From: Brevibacterium permense
GTDB lineage: Bacteria; Actinomycetota; Actinomycetes; Actinomycetales; Brevibacteriaceae
DNA: 64,000 nt
Direction of reading: 5' to 3'
NCBI RefSeq assembly: GCF_013280495.1
Contig: NZ_JABSSX010000003.1
Coordinates: 62,001 to 126,000 of the forward strand
Below the pieces are notes generated by a model. The model did not search any database. It saw nothing but the letters and a program-made list of their open reading frames with translations, and was not told where the DNA came from. Position 1 is the stretch's first letter; every line of letters starts with the position of its first letter. This document shows positions 9,777 through 18,952 of this stretch, piece after piece. Made by a program: the position numbers and the translations under genes.

Positions 9777-9890
9777 TTGAAGTACGCACTTCTGCTCATG
9801 GGACGCACACAGGATCCTGACTGCGGTGAGGACGGCGGAGCGGACCCAGAAGAATTCATGGAATTCGACCAGGAGATCAGCGAGGACGAC
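9777..9890 (+). pseudogene. YCII-domain protein, 5' remnant
   Basis: The reading frame begins at TTG 9777 behind AAGGAG and encodes MKYALLLMGRTQDPDCG, then EFMEFDQEI, the typical start of YCII/DGPF proteins that precede SigJ-like sigma genes. After about 36 codons homology stops and the DNA continues in another frame as the interior of a sigma factor. The C-terminal two thirds of the YCII gene are missing. I read this as an internal deletion fusing two adjacent genes. Confidence 0.7.
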
Positions 9891-10866
9891 TGCGGGCGGC
9901 TGCTCGCTGATGGCCACGGCGAAGAACCGTGCCATCGATCTCATCCGCTCCGATGAGGTGCGCACCCGGCACCTCGCCCGCCTGCGCATCGAGGACGAAC
10001 GCATCGTGCTCATCCTGCGCTTCCTCTCGGGGCTGACCACCGCCGAGGTGGCCGCCGGGTTCCTCATCGAGACCGCGACGATGCAGCAGCGGATCGTCCG
10101 TGCCAAGCAGCGGATCCTCAAGACCGGGATTCCTTTCGGCCGCCCCGCGCCCGCTGAACTCGGTGACCGGTTGCCCGGAGTGCTGCGCGTCCTCTATCTC
10201 ATCTTCACTCAGGGCATCAACGCCACGGCAGGACCCGCACATACTCGAGTCGATCTGCAGCACGAAGCCATCCGGCTGGCCCGACTGCTCGTCGGATACC
10301 TGCCCGAGCAGACCGAAGCCCGTGGCCTGCTGGCTCTGCTTCTGCTCACACGGGCACGTGAGACCGCCCGTGTGACGCCGGATGGCCAGCCGGTGCCGCT
10401 GGCGGAGCAGGACCGCAGCCTGTGGGACTCACGCCTCATCGCCGAAGGGATCGGACTCGTCGACGTGGCCGCCGGCGAACCGGGAGCCGGGGCATTCACC
10501 ATCCAGGCTGCGATCGCGGCCCTTCACGCCGACGCCGCGCGATTCGTCGACACTGACTGGAAGCAGATCCTCTTGCTCTATCGGGTGCTGTCCGGCCTCG
10601 ATCCGTCGCCGGTCGTCGCTCTCAACACCGCGATCGTCCTCGGGCGGGTCTCGGGCCCCGAAGCGGCCATGAGCGCCCTGGACCAACTGGCCGACGATAC
10701 GAAGCTGCTGCGTTACCGGCCCTTCCACATCGCACGGGCGATCACCCTCGACGAACTCGGTCGCACGGCGGAGGCAGAGGACGCCTATGCCGCCGGTCTG
10801 GAATGTCCCGGCAATGATGCCGAATCCGAATACATCACTGCCCGGATCACCGAGCTTAGACGGTGA
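9886..10866 (+). pseudogene. RNA polymerase sigma factor (SigJ-like with DUF6596), internally deleted
   Basis: The frame resumes at the end of sigma region 2 (LMATAKNRAIDLIR), with region 2 proper missing. It then jumps from HLARLRIEDERI to LRFLSGLTTAEVA, so the expected linker around IFTCCHPAL is also absent. Region 4 (TTAEVAAGFLIETATMQQRI) and the DUF6596 tail (about LGDRLPGVLRVLYLIF to the end) are complete. No start codon or N-terminus remains, so it is very likely non-functional. The stop codon lies inside the terminator stem at 10838-10875. Confidence 0.75.
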
Positions 10867-10875
10867 TCCGGGCAG
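10838..10875. terminator. Hairpin terminator overlapping the sigma pseudogene end
   Basis: Perfect 15-base arms, CTGCCCGGATCACCG (10838-10852) and CGGTGATCCGGGCAG (10861-10875), with an 8-base loop. It lies between convergent units, so it may serve both. Confidence 0.65.
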
Positions 10876-10939
10876 GGACTTCTGTGCTCGTGACTCCTGA
10901 CCTCAGGCCGCAGCGAACGGAGGCAGGCACCGGACCGGT

Positions 10940-12751
10940 TCAGCCGGCGAAGCGGATGATCGCCTCACCGGACTTCACCGAGGCGCCTGCGTCGACGAGC
11001 ACCTCGGAGACGGTGCCGGAGTGACCGGCCTTGAGCGGCTGTTCCATCTTCATGGCCTCGATGACGGCCAGGGTGTCACCGGCTTCGACGGTGTCACCGG
11101 GGTTGACGGAGACGGAGACGATGGTGCCCTGCATGGGAGCGTTGAGCGCATTCGAATCGTCGGCGATCTTCGCGCCCTTGCGGCTGCTCAGCCCGCGCTT
11201 GCGCCGCGGCACGCTGGGGCTGGGGACATGACCGAGGTCCGAGATGACGTCCTTGGGGACCGAAACGGTCATGCGGCGGCCATCGACCTCGACCACAACG
11301 CTGAAGCTGTCGGTTGCAGTACTCATCTGTTCTCCTAGCTGTGGATCGACAAGCGGATTGACGAAAGCGGTTTCGAGCCAGTTGGTCCAGACCTTGAAAT
11401 CGGTGGCGAAGGCCTGTTCGTTCACGAGCACCCGATGCAGCGGCAGCAGCGTCGAGACGCCCTCGATGCGGTATTCGGACAGCGCCCGGCGTGCTCGGGC
11501 CAGGGCCTCATCACGGGTGGCACCCGTGACGACGAGCTTGGCCAGCATCGGGTCGAAGTCCGTGCCGACGACGCTGCCTTCGCCGATGCCCGAATCCAGA
11601 CGCACTCCGGGACCCGAAGGCGCGCGGTAGTTCTTCACTGCGCCGGTGGCGGGGAAGAACGTCGTGGGGTCTTCGGCGTTGATGCGGAACTGGAAGGAGT
11701 GACCGCGCACGGCGGGGAATTCGTCGGGCAGGGCCTCGCCCGAAGCGATGCGCACCTGCCAACCGACGAGGTCGACTCCGGTGACTTCCTCGGTGACGGT
11801 GTGCTCGACCTGGATGCGCGCATTGGCTTCCATGAAGATGATCGTGCCGTCCTCGCCGAGGAGGAACTCACACGTCGCTGCGCCGACGTAGCCGACGTGG
11901 GCGAGCAGGCGTGCCGAGGCTTCGGAGACGATGCGCTCCTGCTCGGCGGTGAGGAACGGAGCGGGCGCCTCCTCGATGATCTTCTGGTTGCGGCGCTGCA
12001 GAGTGCAGTCACGCGTGGACACGATCCGCACGTTGCCGTGGGCATCGGCCAGGCACTGGGTCTCGAGGTGACGAGGGCGCACGATCTGCTTCTCGATGAG
12101 GCACTCACCGCGCCCGAAGGCACTCTGCGCCTCGCGGGTCGCCGCAGTATAGGCGGCCTCGAGATCCTCGGCAGCGGCGCAGGCGCGGAAACCACGCCCG
12201 CCTCCACCGTGGACGGCCTTGACGACGACGGGGAATCCGATCCGGTCGGCCACCTCGGCGGCTTCTGTCAGATCGGCCACGGCGCCGTCGGAACCGGGCG
12301 CAACCGGAGCGTCGACGGCTTCGGCGACGGCACGGGCTCCGGACTTGTCACCGAGGAGCTCGATCGCCGCCGGGGGAGGACCGACCCAGATCAGCCCGGC
12401 ATCGATGACGGCCTGAGCGAACTGCGCGTTCTCGGCCATGTAGCCGTAACCGGGGTGGACGGCATCGGCGCCGGAGCGCTTGGCCAAGGCGAGGATCTTC
12501 TCGATGTCGAGATACGTCTCCCCGGCTCCGGACCCGTCCAGCAGCCACGCGTCGTCGGCGAGTTCGACGAAGTCGGCATCGGAATCGGCGCGGGTGTACA
12601 CGGCGACGGCTTTGATGCCGAGGTCGTGGGCGGCCCGGATGATGCGCAGAGCGATCTCACCGCGGTTGGCGATGAGGACTCGGCGGACGGCCCCGGTCGG
12701 AACAGTGGTGCTCAGTGCCGAGGTCGTGGAGTCGGAGAGGACTGTGGTCAT
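10940..12751 (-). CDS. accA3: Acetyl/propionyl-CoA carboxylase alpha chain (biotin carboxylase + BCCP)
   Basis: ATP-dependent carboxylation of biotin, feeding a separate carboxyltransferase beta subunit to make malonyl- or methylmalonyl-CoA for fatty-acid synthesis. The protein is 603 residues. It starts with a biotin carboxylase domain (VLIANRGEIALRIIRAAHDL), then an ATP-grasp core with GGGGRGFR, then a C-terminal biotinyl domain with the VIEAMKMEQ site. ATG 12751 follows AGGAGC; an in-frame GTG lies seven codons upstream at 12772. It follows the SGNH and maf genes on the same strand with a gap of about 120 bases. No beta subunit is encoded in the window. Confidence 0.92.
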   Translation of the reverse strand: MTTVLSDSTTSALSTTVPTGAVRRVLIANRGEIALRIIRAAHDLGIKAVAVYTRADSDADFVELADDAWLLDGSGAGETYLDIEKILALAKRSGADAVHPGYGYMAENAQFAQAVIDAGLIWVGPPPAAIELLGDKSGARAVAEAVDAPVAPGSDGAVADLTEAAEVADRIGFPVVVKAVHGGGGRGFRACAAAEDLEAAYTAATREAQSAFGRGECLIEKQIVRPRHLETQCLADAHGNVRIVSTRDCTLQRRNQKIIEEAPAPFLTAEQERIVSEASARLLAHVGYVGAATCEFLLGEDGTIIFMEANARIQVEHTVTEEVTGVDLVGWQVRIASGEALPDEFPAVRGHSFQFRINAEDPTTFFPATGAVKNYRAPSGPGVRLDSGIGEGSVVGTDFDPMLAKLVVTGATRDEALARARRALSEYRIEGVSTLLPLHRVLVNEQAFATDFKVWTNWLETAFVNPLVDPQLGEQMSTATDSFSVVVEVDGRRMTVSVPKDVISDLGHVPSPSVPRRKRGLSSRKGAKIADDSNALNAPMQGTIVSVSVNPGDTVEAGDTLAVIEAMKMEQPLKAGHSGTVSEVLVDAGASVKSGEAIIRFAG

Positions 12752-12874
12752 GGTGCTCCTTTGTACGATCACAGAACAATTTAGAGAACAGCACCAAGGG
12801 TTTGTAGGACAGCGATAAAAAATTGGGACGAGAACTTCAATGTCCTCGGGCGTGTCACCGAACCAGAGACGAGT

Positions 12875-13603
12875 CTACCGCTTGAGAGCCCACAGATCGG
12901 GCCAGAACAGGCCCATGTCGGTGACCAATTCGCGCACGACGGGCAGGCTGAGGCCGAGCACGGTGAGGTGGTCGCCGTCGAGCCGGTCGACGAAGGCCCC
13001 ACCGTAACCGTCGATGGTCAGCGCCCCGGCCACGTGGAAGGGCTCTTCGGTGGCGATGTACGCTTCGAGCTCCTCCGTGGTGGGTGAGCCGATGAGCACC
13101 GAGGTGGCCGACCGCTGCGAGCGCAGGGCGCCGAGTTCGAAGGGCGCCGAGTCGGTTCGGGCGGCATCATCGCCGCGGCCGTCATCTGAAGCCCGGTCGA
13201 CTGCGCCGTTCGCCTGCTGCGCCCGCGTGAGCACGGCGACCGTATGGCCCGAATGCAGCTGTGTCCACTGGCCGGCGATCGCCGACCACACGGCGCGAGT
13301 GCGTTCGGCCGTTCCCGGTTTGCCGATGGCCTGTCCGTCGAATTCGAGCAGGGAATCCCCGGCGATGACGACCACGGTGCCCGCGCCGTCAAGAGTCGGG
13401 GGAGCAGACGCGGTGATCCGGTCGATGACCGCACGAGCCTTCGCCTCCGACAACGCTGTGGTGAGTTCGCCGACGGAACCGGTGAAATCGTCCTCGATGG
13501 CACGTTCGTCGACCTCGGAGACGATGATGACCGGGTCGATCCCGCCGTCCCGGAGGATCTGGCGACGTGAAGGGGACTGGGAGGCGAGGACGACAGGGAT
13601 CAC
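12875..13603 (-). CDS. maf: Maf-family nucleoside triphosphate pyrophosphatase
   Basis: Cleaves non-canonical or modified nucleoside triphosphates to monophosphates (house-cleaning). The N-terminal motif LASQSPSRRQIL is the Maf signature, followed by VSEVDE and later GDSLLEFDG. The protein is 242 residues, slightly long for the family because of an insertion rich in Arg, Ala and Asp in the middle. GTG 13603 overlaps the TGA of the upstream SGNH gene by four bases (GTGA), so translation is probably coupled. The open frame extends far upstream of this start but without Maf homology. Confidence 0.88.
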   Translation of the reverse strand: MIPVVLASQSPSRRQILRDGGIDPVIIVSEVDERAIEDDFTGSVGELTTALSEAKARAVIDRITASAPPTLDGAGTVVVIAGDSLLEFDGQAIGKPGTAERTRAVWSAIAGQWTQLHSGHTVAVLTRAQQANGAVDRASDDGRGDDAARTDSAPFELGALRSQRSATSVLIGSPTTEELEAYIATEEPFHVAGALTIDGYGGAFVDRLDGDHLTVLGLSLPVVRELVTDMGLFWPDLWALKR

Positions 13604-14631
13604 GAGGCTGCTTCCGAACGATTCGGGATCGGTTCGGGGCTGGCGTCTTCTGTCACCGCTGGTTCTTCGGCAACTGGCTGCGCCTCGGCACCGGTCCGCG
13701 CCTCGACATCCGAATCGTTCTGAGCCGCAGATTGCGCCCCGGTGCCGGGGACCAGTTCGTGACGGCGCGCGGTTTCGCCCTTCTCCGGGATGTCGAGGCT
13801 GCGGTCGACGACGACCGGTGCATCGATGCGTTCGGCGATCGCGGCCAGCAGCGTCGAGGACAGCTGCGCATAGCCGAGTTCGCTGGGGAATCGGCCCGAG
13901 CCGTTGAGCAGAGACCGGCGTGTCGTTCCGCTCAGCGATCCCGTCGACCGCAGCGGAACCGCACGCGCGGCCAGGGCAGCCAGCCATTGAGAGCCGGCGA
14001 GGACCCGAGAGGTTCGGCGCAGCGACGTCTTGAGCGGATCGCGCAGTCCCGGCAGACCACCGAGATTGGGGCAGACGAGAACGAACACGGTGTAGCGGCC
14101 CTCGCGTTGGAGCCGGTTGATGGCCTGGTTGAGCACGGGCACGCCGATGGTCGCCTGGATCGGGTGGATGATGTCGCCGGTGCCGATCGAGATGATCGCG
14201 AACCGGCGGTCGTCGCTCCAGCGGTCCGAAAGCTGACGGGAGAGCCACGGCGAACGCAGGACTTCGTCGACCTGCCGGTGCAGATCATCCGACAGCGCCG
14301 AGGGGCGAGCGGTTGTCTGGACCCGGACGGTGGTGCCGAGCATCCGCGCCAGGCCTCTCCCGATGAGAGTCGGGGGCGCCTGCCCCGGGTCGACGTCGAC
14401 CCCGCACAGCCAGGAGTCTCCGATGATGGCCAGCGCCGCGGAGTCGCCATCGTCGTTCTCACGCGGGGCGGCGACCGCCTCGGTGAAGGTGGAGAAGCGA
14501 CGGTTCTTGTCGTCGTCGAAGGAACGGCGCAGCGATCCGGCCTGGTGGCGAAGCAGTCCCGCCGCCGAGGCACCCGCGCCGACGACCGTCGCACCCATGG
14601 TCGCCAGCGTATAGATCAAGCGTCTTCCCAC
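13600..14631 (-). CDS. SGNH/GDSL-family hydrolase, membrane-anchored or secreted
   Basis: A 343-residue protein with an N-terminal hydrophobic segment (about residues 6-26) that could be a signal anchor. It has an SGNH block I motif, IIGDSWLCGVDVDPG (around residue 90), and a GTGDI-like block later. Esterase or lipase activity on an unknown substrate is inferred. The C-terminal 60 residues are acidic and low complexity. It is coupled to maf by a GTGA overlap and divergent from the AI-2E-type permease. Confidence 0.75.
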   Translation of the reverse strand: MGRRLIYTLATMGATVVGAGASAAGLLRHQAGSLRRSFDDDKNRRFSTFTEAVAAPRENDDGDSAALAIIGDSWLCGVDVDPGQAPPTLIGRGLARMLGTTVRVQTTARPSALSDDLHRQVDEVLRSPWLSRQLSDRWSDDRRFAIISIGTGDIIHPIQATIGVPVLNQAINRLQREGRYTVFVLVCPNLGGLPGLRDPLKTSLRRTSRVLAGSQWLAALAARAVPLRSTGSLSGTTRRSLLNGSGRFPSELGYAQLSSTLLAAIAERIDAPVVVDRSLDIPEKGETARRHELVPGTGAQSAAQNDSDVEARTGAEAQPVAEEPAVTEDASPEPIPNRSEAAS

Positions 14632-14695
14632 TGATTTCCCTCCTCCGGCGTCATCATTGCACCTTTGTCAGTGCATCAACAACTATTGTTGAGTC

Positions 14696-16108
14696 ATGAG
14701 CGAAAACGATCAGCAGCATCCTCCGAACCGATTCCGAGGGGCATGGGAGGCGTTCCGACGCGGACGCGGATCCTCTCACTCCGAGTCCGAACCCGACGTG
14801 ACCACATCGCAGGCGGTCAGTCCCGAGGAGATCGCACTCAGCCGAATCGAAGCCGAGGCCAAACCGTATGTGGCTCCCGGTCTCAAGCTCGCCGCTGCGT
14901 GGTCGTGGCGGTCGATCGTCGTGCTCGTGGCGATCGGTGTGGCACTCTGGCTGCTGTCGAAGATCTCCAGCGTCGTGCTGCCCGTGCTCATCGCCCTGCT
15001 GCTGGCAGCGTTGCTCGCGCCCCTGACCGGATGGCTGAAGAAGAAGGGCGTGCCTCGAGGCGGGGCCGCCGCGATCTCCTTCATCGGGTTCATCGTCGTC
15101 GTGCTCGGACTCTTCGGCCTCGTCGGTCAGCAGATCTATTCCGGCATGCCCGACCTCGTCAAACAGGTCATCGCCGGTGTGTCCGGAATCAGCGGATGGC
15201 TGGCTTCGAGTCCTTTCGGCATCGATGCTTCGACGATCTCGAGCTATATGAACGATGCGATCGATACTGCCACGAAGTTCTTCCAGAACAACAGCAGCCA
15301 GCTCCTCGGCGGGGCATTGGAAGCCACTTCCTCGGTGGGCACCTTCCTCACCGGTATGGCCGTGTGTCTGTTCGCGACGTTCTTCTTCCTCTACGACGGG
15401 CAGAACATCTTCAGGTGGGTGATGAACCTGCTTCCGGTCCCGGCCCGTCCCGTAGCCACCGGTGCCGCGCTGAAAGGGTGGACGACTCTCGTGCAGTACG
15501 TGCGGGTCCAGATCCTCGTCGCCGCCGTCGATGCGATCGGCATCGGCATCGGCGCTGCGTTCCTGGGAATCCCGCTGGTCATCCCCATGACCGTGCTCGT
15601 CTTCCTCACCTCGTTCGTCCCTGTAGTCGGCGCCATCGCCTCCGGCGCGGTGGCAGTGCTCGTGGCGTTGGTCTCGAACGGTCTGGTCAGCGCCGTCATC
15701 ATGCTCGCGGTTGTCATTGCCGTCCAGCAGATCGAAAGCCAGGTCCTCCAGCCGTTCCTCATGGGCAAGGCAGTATCGGTCCATCCGCTGGCTGTGATCC
15801 TCGCAGTCACCGGAGGCGGCTTCCTCTTCGGCATCGTCGGCGCTCTCTTCGCCGTTCCCCTGGTGGCCGTGCTCAACAGCGTCGTCAGCTATATCGTGCG
15901 CACGAACGCCGGTGATTCGGACGAGGACGAAGCGGAGGACGACGCCGAGGGCGACCCGGACGAACGCGAGGCCACTGCAGTCCTCGAGACGGCGAAGGAA
16001 CGGCTCACCGATGCCGTCCACGAGTCCGCGGAAGTCGAGCGTGCATCAGGTTCCGGTTCGAGCGACTCCGGCGAGTCAGGAACGAAGGGTTCGCCTGATC
16101 CGAAGTGA
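14696..16108 (+). CDS. AI-2E family transporter (PerM-type membrane protein)
   Basis: A 470-residue polytopic membrane protein with about eight hydrophobic segments between residues 75 and 400 and charged tails at both ends. Family blocks visible are PLTGWLKKKGVPRGGAAAI, a conserved loop with QNIFRWVMNLLP, and QIESQVLQPFLMGKAVSVHP near the last helices. Members transport signals or ions; the substrate cannot be told from sequence. ATG 14696 has no clear ribosome site; TATTGT lies six bases upstream, so the mRNA may be leaderless. Closed by the hairpin at 16115-16146. Confidence 0.85.
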   Translation: MSENDQQHPPNRFRGAWEAFRRGRGSSHSESEPDVTTSQAVSPEEIALSRIEAEAKPYVAPGLKLAAAWSWRSIVVLVAIGVALWLLSKISSVVLPVLIALLLAALLAPLTGWLKKKGVPRGGAAAISFIGFIVVVLGLFGLVGQQIYSGMPDLVKQVIAGVSGISGWLASSPFGIDASTISSYMNDAIDTATKFFQNNSSQLLGGALEATSSVGTFLTGMAVCLFATFFFLYDGQNIFRWVMNLLPVPARPVATGAALKGWTTLVQYVRVQILVAAVDAIGIGIGAAFLGIPLVIPMTVLVFLTSFVPVVGAIASGAVAVLVALVSNGLVSAVIMLAVVIAVQQIESQVLQPFLMGKAVSVHPLAVILAVTGGGFLFGIVGALFAVPLVAVLNSVVSYIVRTNAGDSDEDEAEDDAEGDPDEREATAVLETAKERLTDAVHESAEVERASGSGSSDSGESGTKGSPDPK

Positions 16109-16114
16109 ATAGGT

Positions 16115-16146
16115 AAGTGGGCGGGTGCGATCGCACCCGCCCACTT
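16115..16146. terminator. Perfect 32-base palindrome between the permease and greA
   Basis: Arms AAGTGGGCGGGTGCGA and its exact complement, with no unpaired loop bases in the DNA palindrome. It lies between convergent genes and probably terminates both. Confidence 0.7.
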
Positions 16147-16160
16147 CTGTTCGGTCTCGA

Positions 16161-16655
16161 TCAGCCGGTGAAGGCTTCGACGGAATCGACCTTGACCTCG
16201 ATGGTCTTGCCGTTCGGAGCCTCGTATGAGGTCTTGTCTCCGACCTTGACGCCGAGGACAGCCGCTCCGAGCGGCGACTTCTCCGAGAAGACGTCGATGT
16301 CGGAGTCTCCGGCGATCTCGCGGTTGCCCAGCAGGAATCGCATGGAGTTGCCGGCAACGCTGGCGGTCACGACGGTTCCGGGTGCCACGGTCTTGCCGTC
16401 GCTGTCGCTGGAGCCGACCTTCGCATTCTGCAGCAGCACTTCGAGCTGGCGGATGCGTGCTTCCTGTTTGCCCTGCTCATCACGCGCTGCGTGATATCCG
16501 CTGTTCTCCTTCAAGTCACCCTCGTCGCGGGCGGCTTCGATCTTCTCAGCAATCTCTGCACGACCCGGTCCGGAGAGATGCTCGAGTTCCTTCGACAGGC
16601 GGTCAAAGGCTTCCTGGGTCAACCATGTCTCTTCCTGGGTGACTTCCTCGGTCAT
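16161..16655 (-). CDS. greA: Transcription elongation factor GreA
   Basis: Stimulates transcript cleavage by backtracked RNA polymerase. The protein is 164 residues, close to the usual 158-165. It has an N-terminal coiled coil (about 12-80: LTQEAFDRLSKELEHL ... DLKENSGYHAARDEQG) whose acidic tip residues enter the polymerase channel, then an FKBP-like C-terminal domain. ATG 16655 follows AAGGAG. A strong terminator hairpin with a U-run lies 48 bases upstream of the start codon on the same strand, see 16703-16730. Confidence 0.95.
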   Translation of the reverse strand: MTEEVTQEETWLTQEAFDRLSKELEHLSGPGRAEIAEKIEAARDEGDLKENSGYHAARDEQGKQEARIRQLEVLLQNAKVGSSDSDGKTVAPGTVVTASVAGNSMRFLLGNREIAGDSDIDVFSEKSPLGAAVLGVKVGDKTSYEAPNGKTIEVKVDSVEAFTG

Positions 16656-16702
16656 GACTTCTCCTTCTTCGGTCGGTGCACTGACGGGCGTGTCAGGCAA
16701 CG

Positions 16703-16730
16703 AAAAAACCGGGCGTATGGGCACGCCCGG
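16703..16730 (-). terminator. Intrinsic terminator with U-run in the greA leader
   Basis: On the minus strand CCGGGCG pairs with CGCCCGG around an 8-base loop and is followed by six T residues. This is the only hairpin in the window with a proper T-run. It ends 47 bases before the greA start and lies 175 bases beyond the DUF4307 stop. A possible -10 (TACACT, about 16747-16752) lies upstream of it, so it may act as a greA attenuator and not only as the end of the DUF4307 unit. Confidence 0.75.
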
Positions 16731-16905
16731 AAGTTGAATGAAACTACAGTGTAACGCATCTGCGGAGAAAAACGATGAGTTCGATCACGTCCCCGGCCGT
16801 GAGGCGGAGGTTCGCGGCCGCAAGATGTGTTCCCGTGCGAGAACTATTCGAAGAGACTCGTGCGACCGGGTTCCTGTGCTTACACCAGGCGGTGGAAGGT
16901 TCGGC

Positions 16906-17331
16906 CTATTCGAACCAGCAGGAGTCCACGTGGCCGGAGGCGGCCAGCTGAGTTGTGGCCAGGTCCACGTCGATGCGCTTCGGCGAATTCGGATCGGCGT
17001 TCGGATCGGCGGGAACGGTGACCTCGGTGAATCCGACGATCGCTTCCTGCTCATTCGTGGCCTGGACGATGCAGTGCACGTCGCGTTTCTGATCAGGAAA
17101 TATTCCGACGCTGACGCGCGTTGAAGAATCGTCGACAACCGAATAGTCAAGAGTGCGCGGTGTTGTGGGATTCGTCTGCGGGCGGAATGCCCAGACAGCG
17201 ATGACGGCGACCACCACGGCGAGGACGATGACGGCGATGATCTTCGCCCGACGACTCAGCTCTCGCTTGGGTCTGCTGGTCCGGCCGTAGCGATCATCAT
17301 GCAGTGGTGGTGCCACTGTTACCTCAGTCAT
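16906..17331 (-). CDS. DUF4307 membrane-anchored protein
   Basis: A 141-residue protein of unknown function. A basic N-terminal tail (about 1-27) is followed by one transmembrane helix (about 28-48, IIAVIVLAVVVAVIAVWAF) and an extracytoplasmic domain of about 90 residues with two cysteines (in HCIVQ and SCWFE) that could form a disulfide. The family sits next to mca and greA in many actinobacteria, as here, divergent from mca. Confidence 0.82.
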   Translation of the reverse strand: MTEVTVAPPLHDDRYGRTSRPKRELSRRAKIIAVIVLAVVVAVIAVWAFRPQTNPTTPRTLDYSVVDDSSTRVSVGIFPDQKRDVHCIVQATNEQEAIVGFTEVTVPADPNADPNSPKRIDVDLATTQLAASGHVDSCWFE

Positions 17332-17455
17332 TGAATTCCTCTTTAAGTACTTCGCGCACTAACCTAGAGTAGTCGATCCTCTGCCGGCGATCATGTCAGT
17401 CGCAGCGCCGGCAGCAGGTGGCCACCAGGCTGAAATCGAAAGGGACATTTAGGAT

Positions 17456-18466
17456 ATGACTTCGCTTCCGTACCATGGGCTGCGCCTGTTGGCCGTCCAT
17501 GCCCACCCCGACGACGAATCCTCCAAGGGTGCGGCAACGAGCGCGAAGTACGCTTCACTGGGTGCCCGGGTGCTCATCGCCACCATGACCGGTGGCGAGG
17601 CCGGCGATATCCTCAACCCTGCTCTCCTGCAGAGCCCGAAGGCCAGCCGCGACATCGCCGGTCTCCGTCGGGAGGAGATGGCGACCGCTGCCGCAGCCCT
17701 CGGTGCCGAACATGTCTGGGTCGGTCACGTCGACTCGGGACTGCCCGACGGCGATTTCGACAACCAGACTCCTCCCGGATGCTTCTATCGGGTCCCCGAC
17801 GAGGTGGCGATGCTTCCCCTCGTGCATATCATCCGCACCTTCCGACCTCAGGTGGTGACCACCTACGACGAGCTCGGCGGATATCCTCACCCCGACCACA
17901 TCAAGAACCACGCCGTGACCATGGCCGCCGTCGAAGCCGCCGCAGATGCGACCGCGCATCCAGAGCTCGGCGAACCGTGGCAGGTGCAGAAGATCTACTT
18001 CAACCAGGACCTGTCGGCGAAGAAGTGGATCACGATCCACGAGAAGATGCTCGAGGCGGGACTCGAGTCCCCGTTCGCCGACCACCTCGAGGATTTCAAG
18101 AAGCGTGACAACCAGCGCCACAATTGGCTGAGCACCCGCATCTCCTGCTCCGAGTTCTTCTCTGCCCGCGATCGTGCGCTGCTCTCCCACGCCACTCAGA
18201 TCGACCCCGAAGGCGGCTTCTTCTCCGCGTCCCGTAAGGCCGCTCGCACGTACTGGCCGACCGAAGAGTTCGAACTGGCTCTCGACCTCACCGGCCGAGA
18301 ACCGCTGAACCGGGAACTGGACTTCCAGGAGACCGATCTGTTCGCCGCCGTGACCTTCGATGACGGTCGTCGCGTTCCCGACGAGGGGATGCTCCCGGAC
18401 TCGCCGCCTGCCGACGACCTCGACGCTGATTACGCCGTCCCGACCGAAAGCGACACCCGCGCATGA
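17456..18466 (+). CDS. mca: Mycothiol S-conjugate amidase
   Basis: Zinc amidase that cuts mycothiol conjugates to a mercapturic acid and GlcN-inositol, a detoxification step. The LmbE-type zinc site AVHAHPDDESSKGAA is near residues 15-29, and HPDHIKNHAV (about 142-151) supplies the third ligand. The segment ATMTGGEAGDILNPA is typical of Mca and not of MshB. The protein is 336 residues, longer than the usual 290-300; the extra part is an acidic C-terminal tail. Its stop overlaps the next start (ATGA). Confidence 0.92.
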   Translation: MTSLPYHGLRLLAVHAHPDDESSKGAATSAKYASLGARVLIATMTGGEAGDILNPALLQSPKASRDIAGLRREEMATAAAALGAEHVWVGHVDSGLPDGDFDNQTPPGCFYRVPDEVAMLPLVHIIRTFRPQVVTTYDELGGYPHPDHIKNHAVTMAAVEAAADATAHPELGEPWQVQKIYFNQDLSAKKWITIHEKMLEAGLESPFADHLEDFKKRDNQRHNWLSTRISCSEFFSARDRALLSHATQIDPEGGFFSASRKAARTYWPTEEFELALDLTGREPLNRELDFQETDLFAAVTFDDGRRVPDEGMLPDSPPADDLDADYAVPTESDTRA

Positions 18467-18846
18467 TCTTCGCGTCCTCTCCAGCCCCGACTCCGGACGG
18501 AGGCACACCGGACCCGGATCTGGTGACGCCTGGAACCATCGGCTTTCTGGCCACCCTCGCCATTGTCATCCTGACGATCTTCCTCATCCGGGACCTCATG
18601 CGTCGTGTCCGTCGGGTGCGGGCGCACTCGAGCGCCAGCGACGCCTACCCGATCCCGCTGCGCAGGCATGTGGTGCCCAACCAGTCGAAGCTCTCGGGGC
18701 CGGAGGTACCCGAACCGGAGACCGCTGAAAGCGACTCCGACGCAGCCGTCGATACCGGAGCATCCGATGCGGATCGCCGAGGCGGCTCGACGGAAGTGCC
18801 GACCGATTCCTCCGCATTCTCCGACGAACGGCATGAACGAGGCTGA
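18463..18846 (+). CDS. Small single-pass membrane protein downstream of mca
   Basis: A 127-residue protein, coupled to mca by an ATGA overlap. It has a short outside N-terminus rich in Pro and Gly, one transmembrane helix (about 25-46, TIGFLATLAIVILTIFLI), a basic stretch (RDLMRRVRRVR) and an acidic disordered tail. Position and topology match the small membrane protein after mca in mycobacteria (Rv1083). Function unknown. Confidence 0.78.
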   Translation: MIFASSPAPTPDGGTPDPDLVTPGTIGFLATLAIVILTIFLIRDLMRRVRRVRAHSSASDAYPIPLRRHVVPNQSKLSGPEVPEPETAESDSDAAVDTGASDADRRGGSTEVPTDSSAFSDERHERG

Positions 18847-18881
18847 GACTCTGAACCCCGAGGCCCTGAGGTCCTGAGCCC

Positions 18882-18927
18882 ACAGACAACGGCGCGATCA
18901 CCGATCGGTGATCGCGCCGTTGTCTGT
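18882..18927. terminator. Perfect 46-base palindrome between convergent genes
   Basis: Two 23-base arms, the left starting ACAGACAACGGCGCG, without any spacer. Likely bidirectional terminator for the mca unit and the hemolysin III gene. Confidence 0.7.
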
Positions 18928-18952
18928 CAGTGCGGATTCAGATGAATGGGGC

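Noticed and set aside
11435..12784. A 449-codon plus-strand frame opposite the acyl-CoA carboxylase gene
   Set aside because: Antisense shadow of the biotin carboxylase with no recognisable domain.
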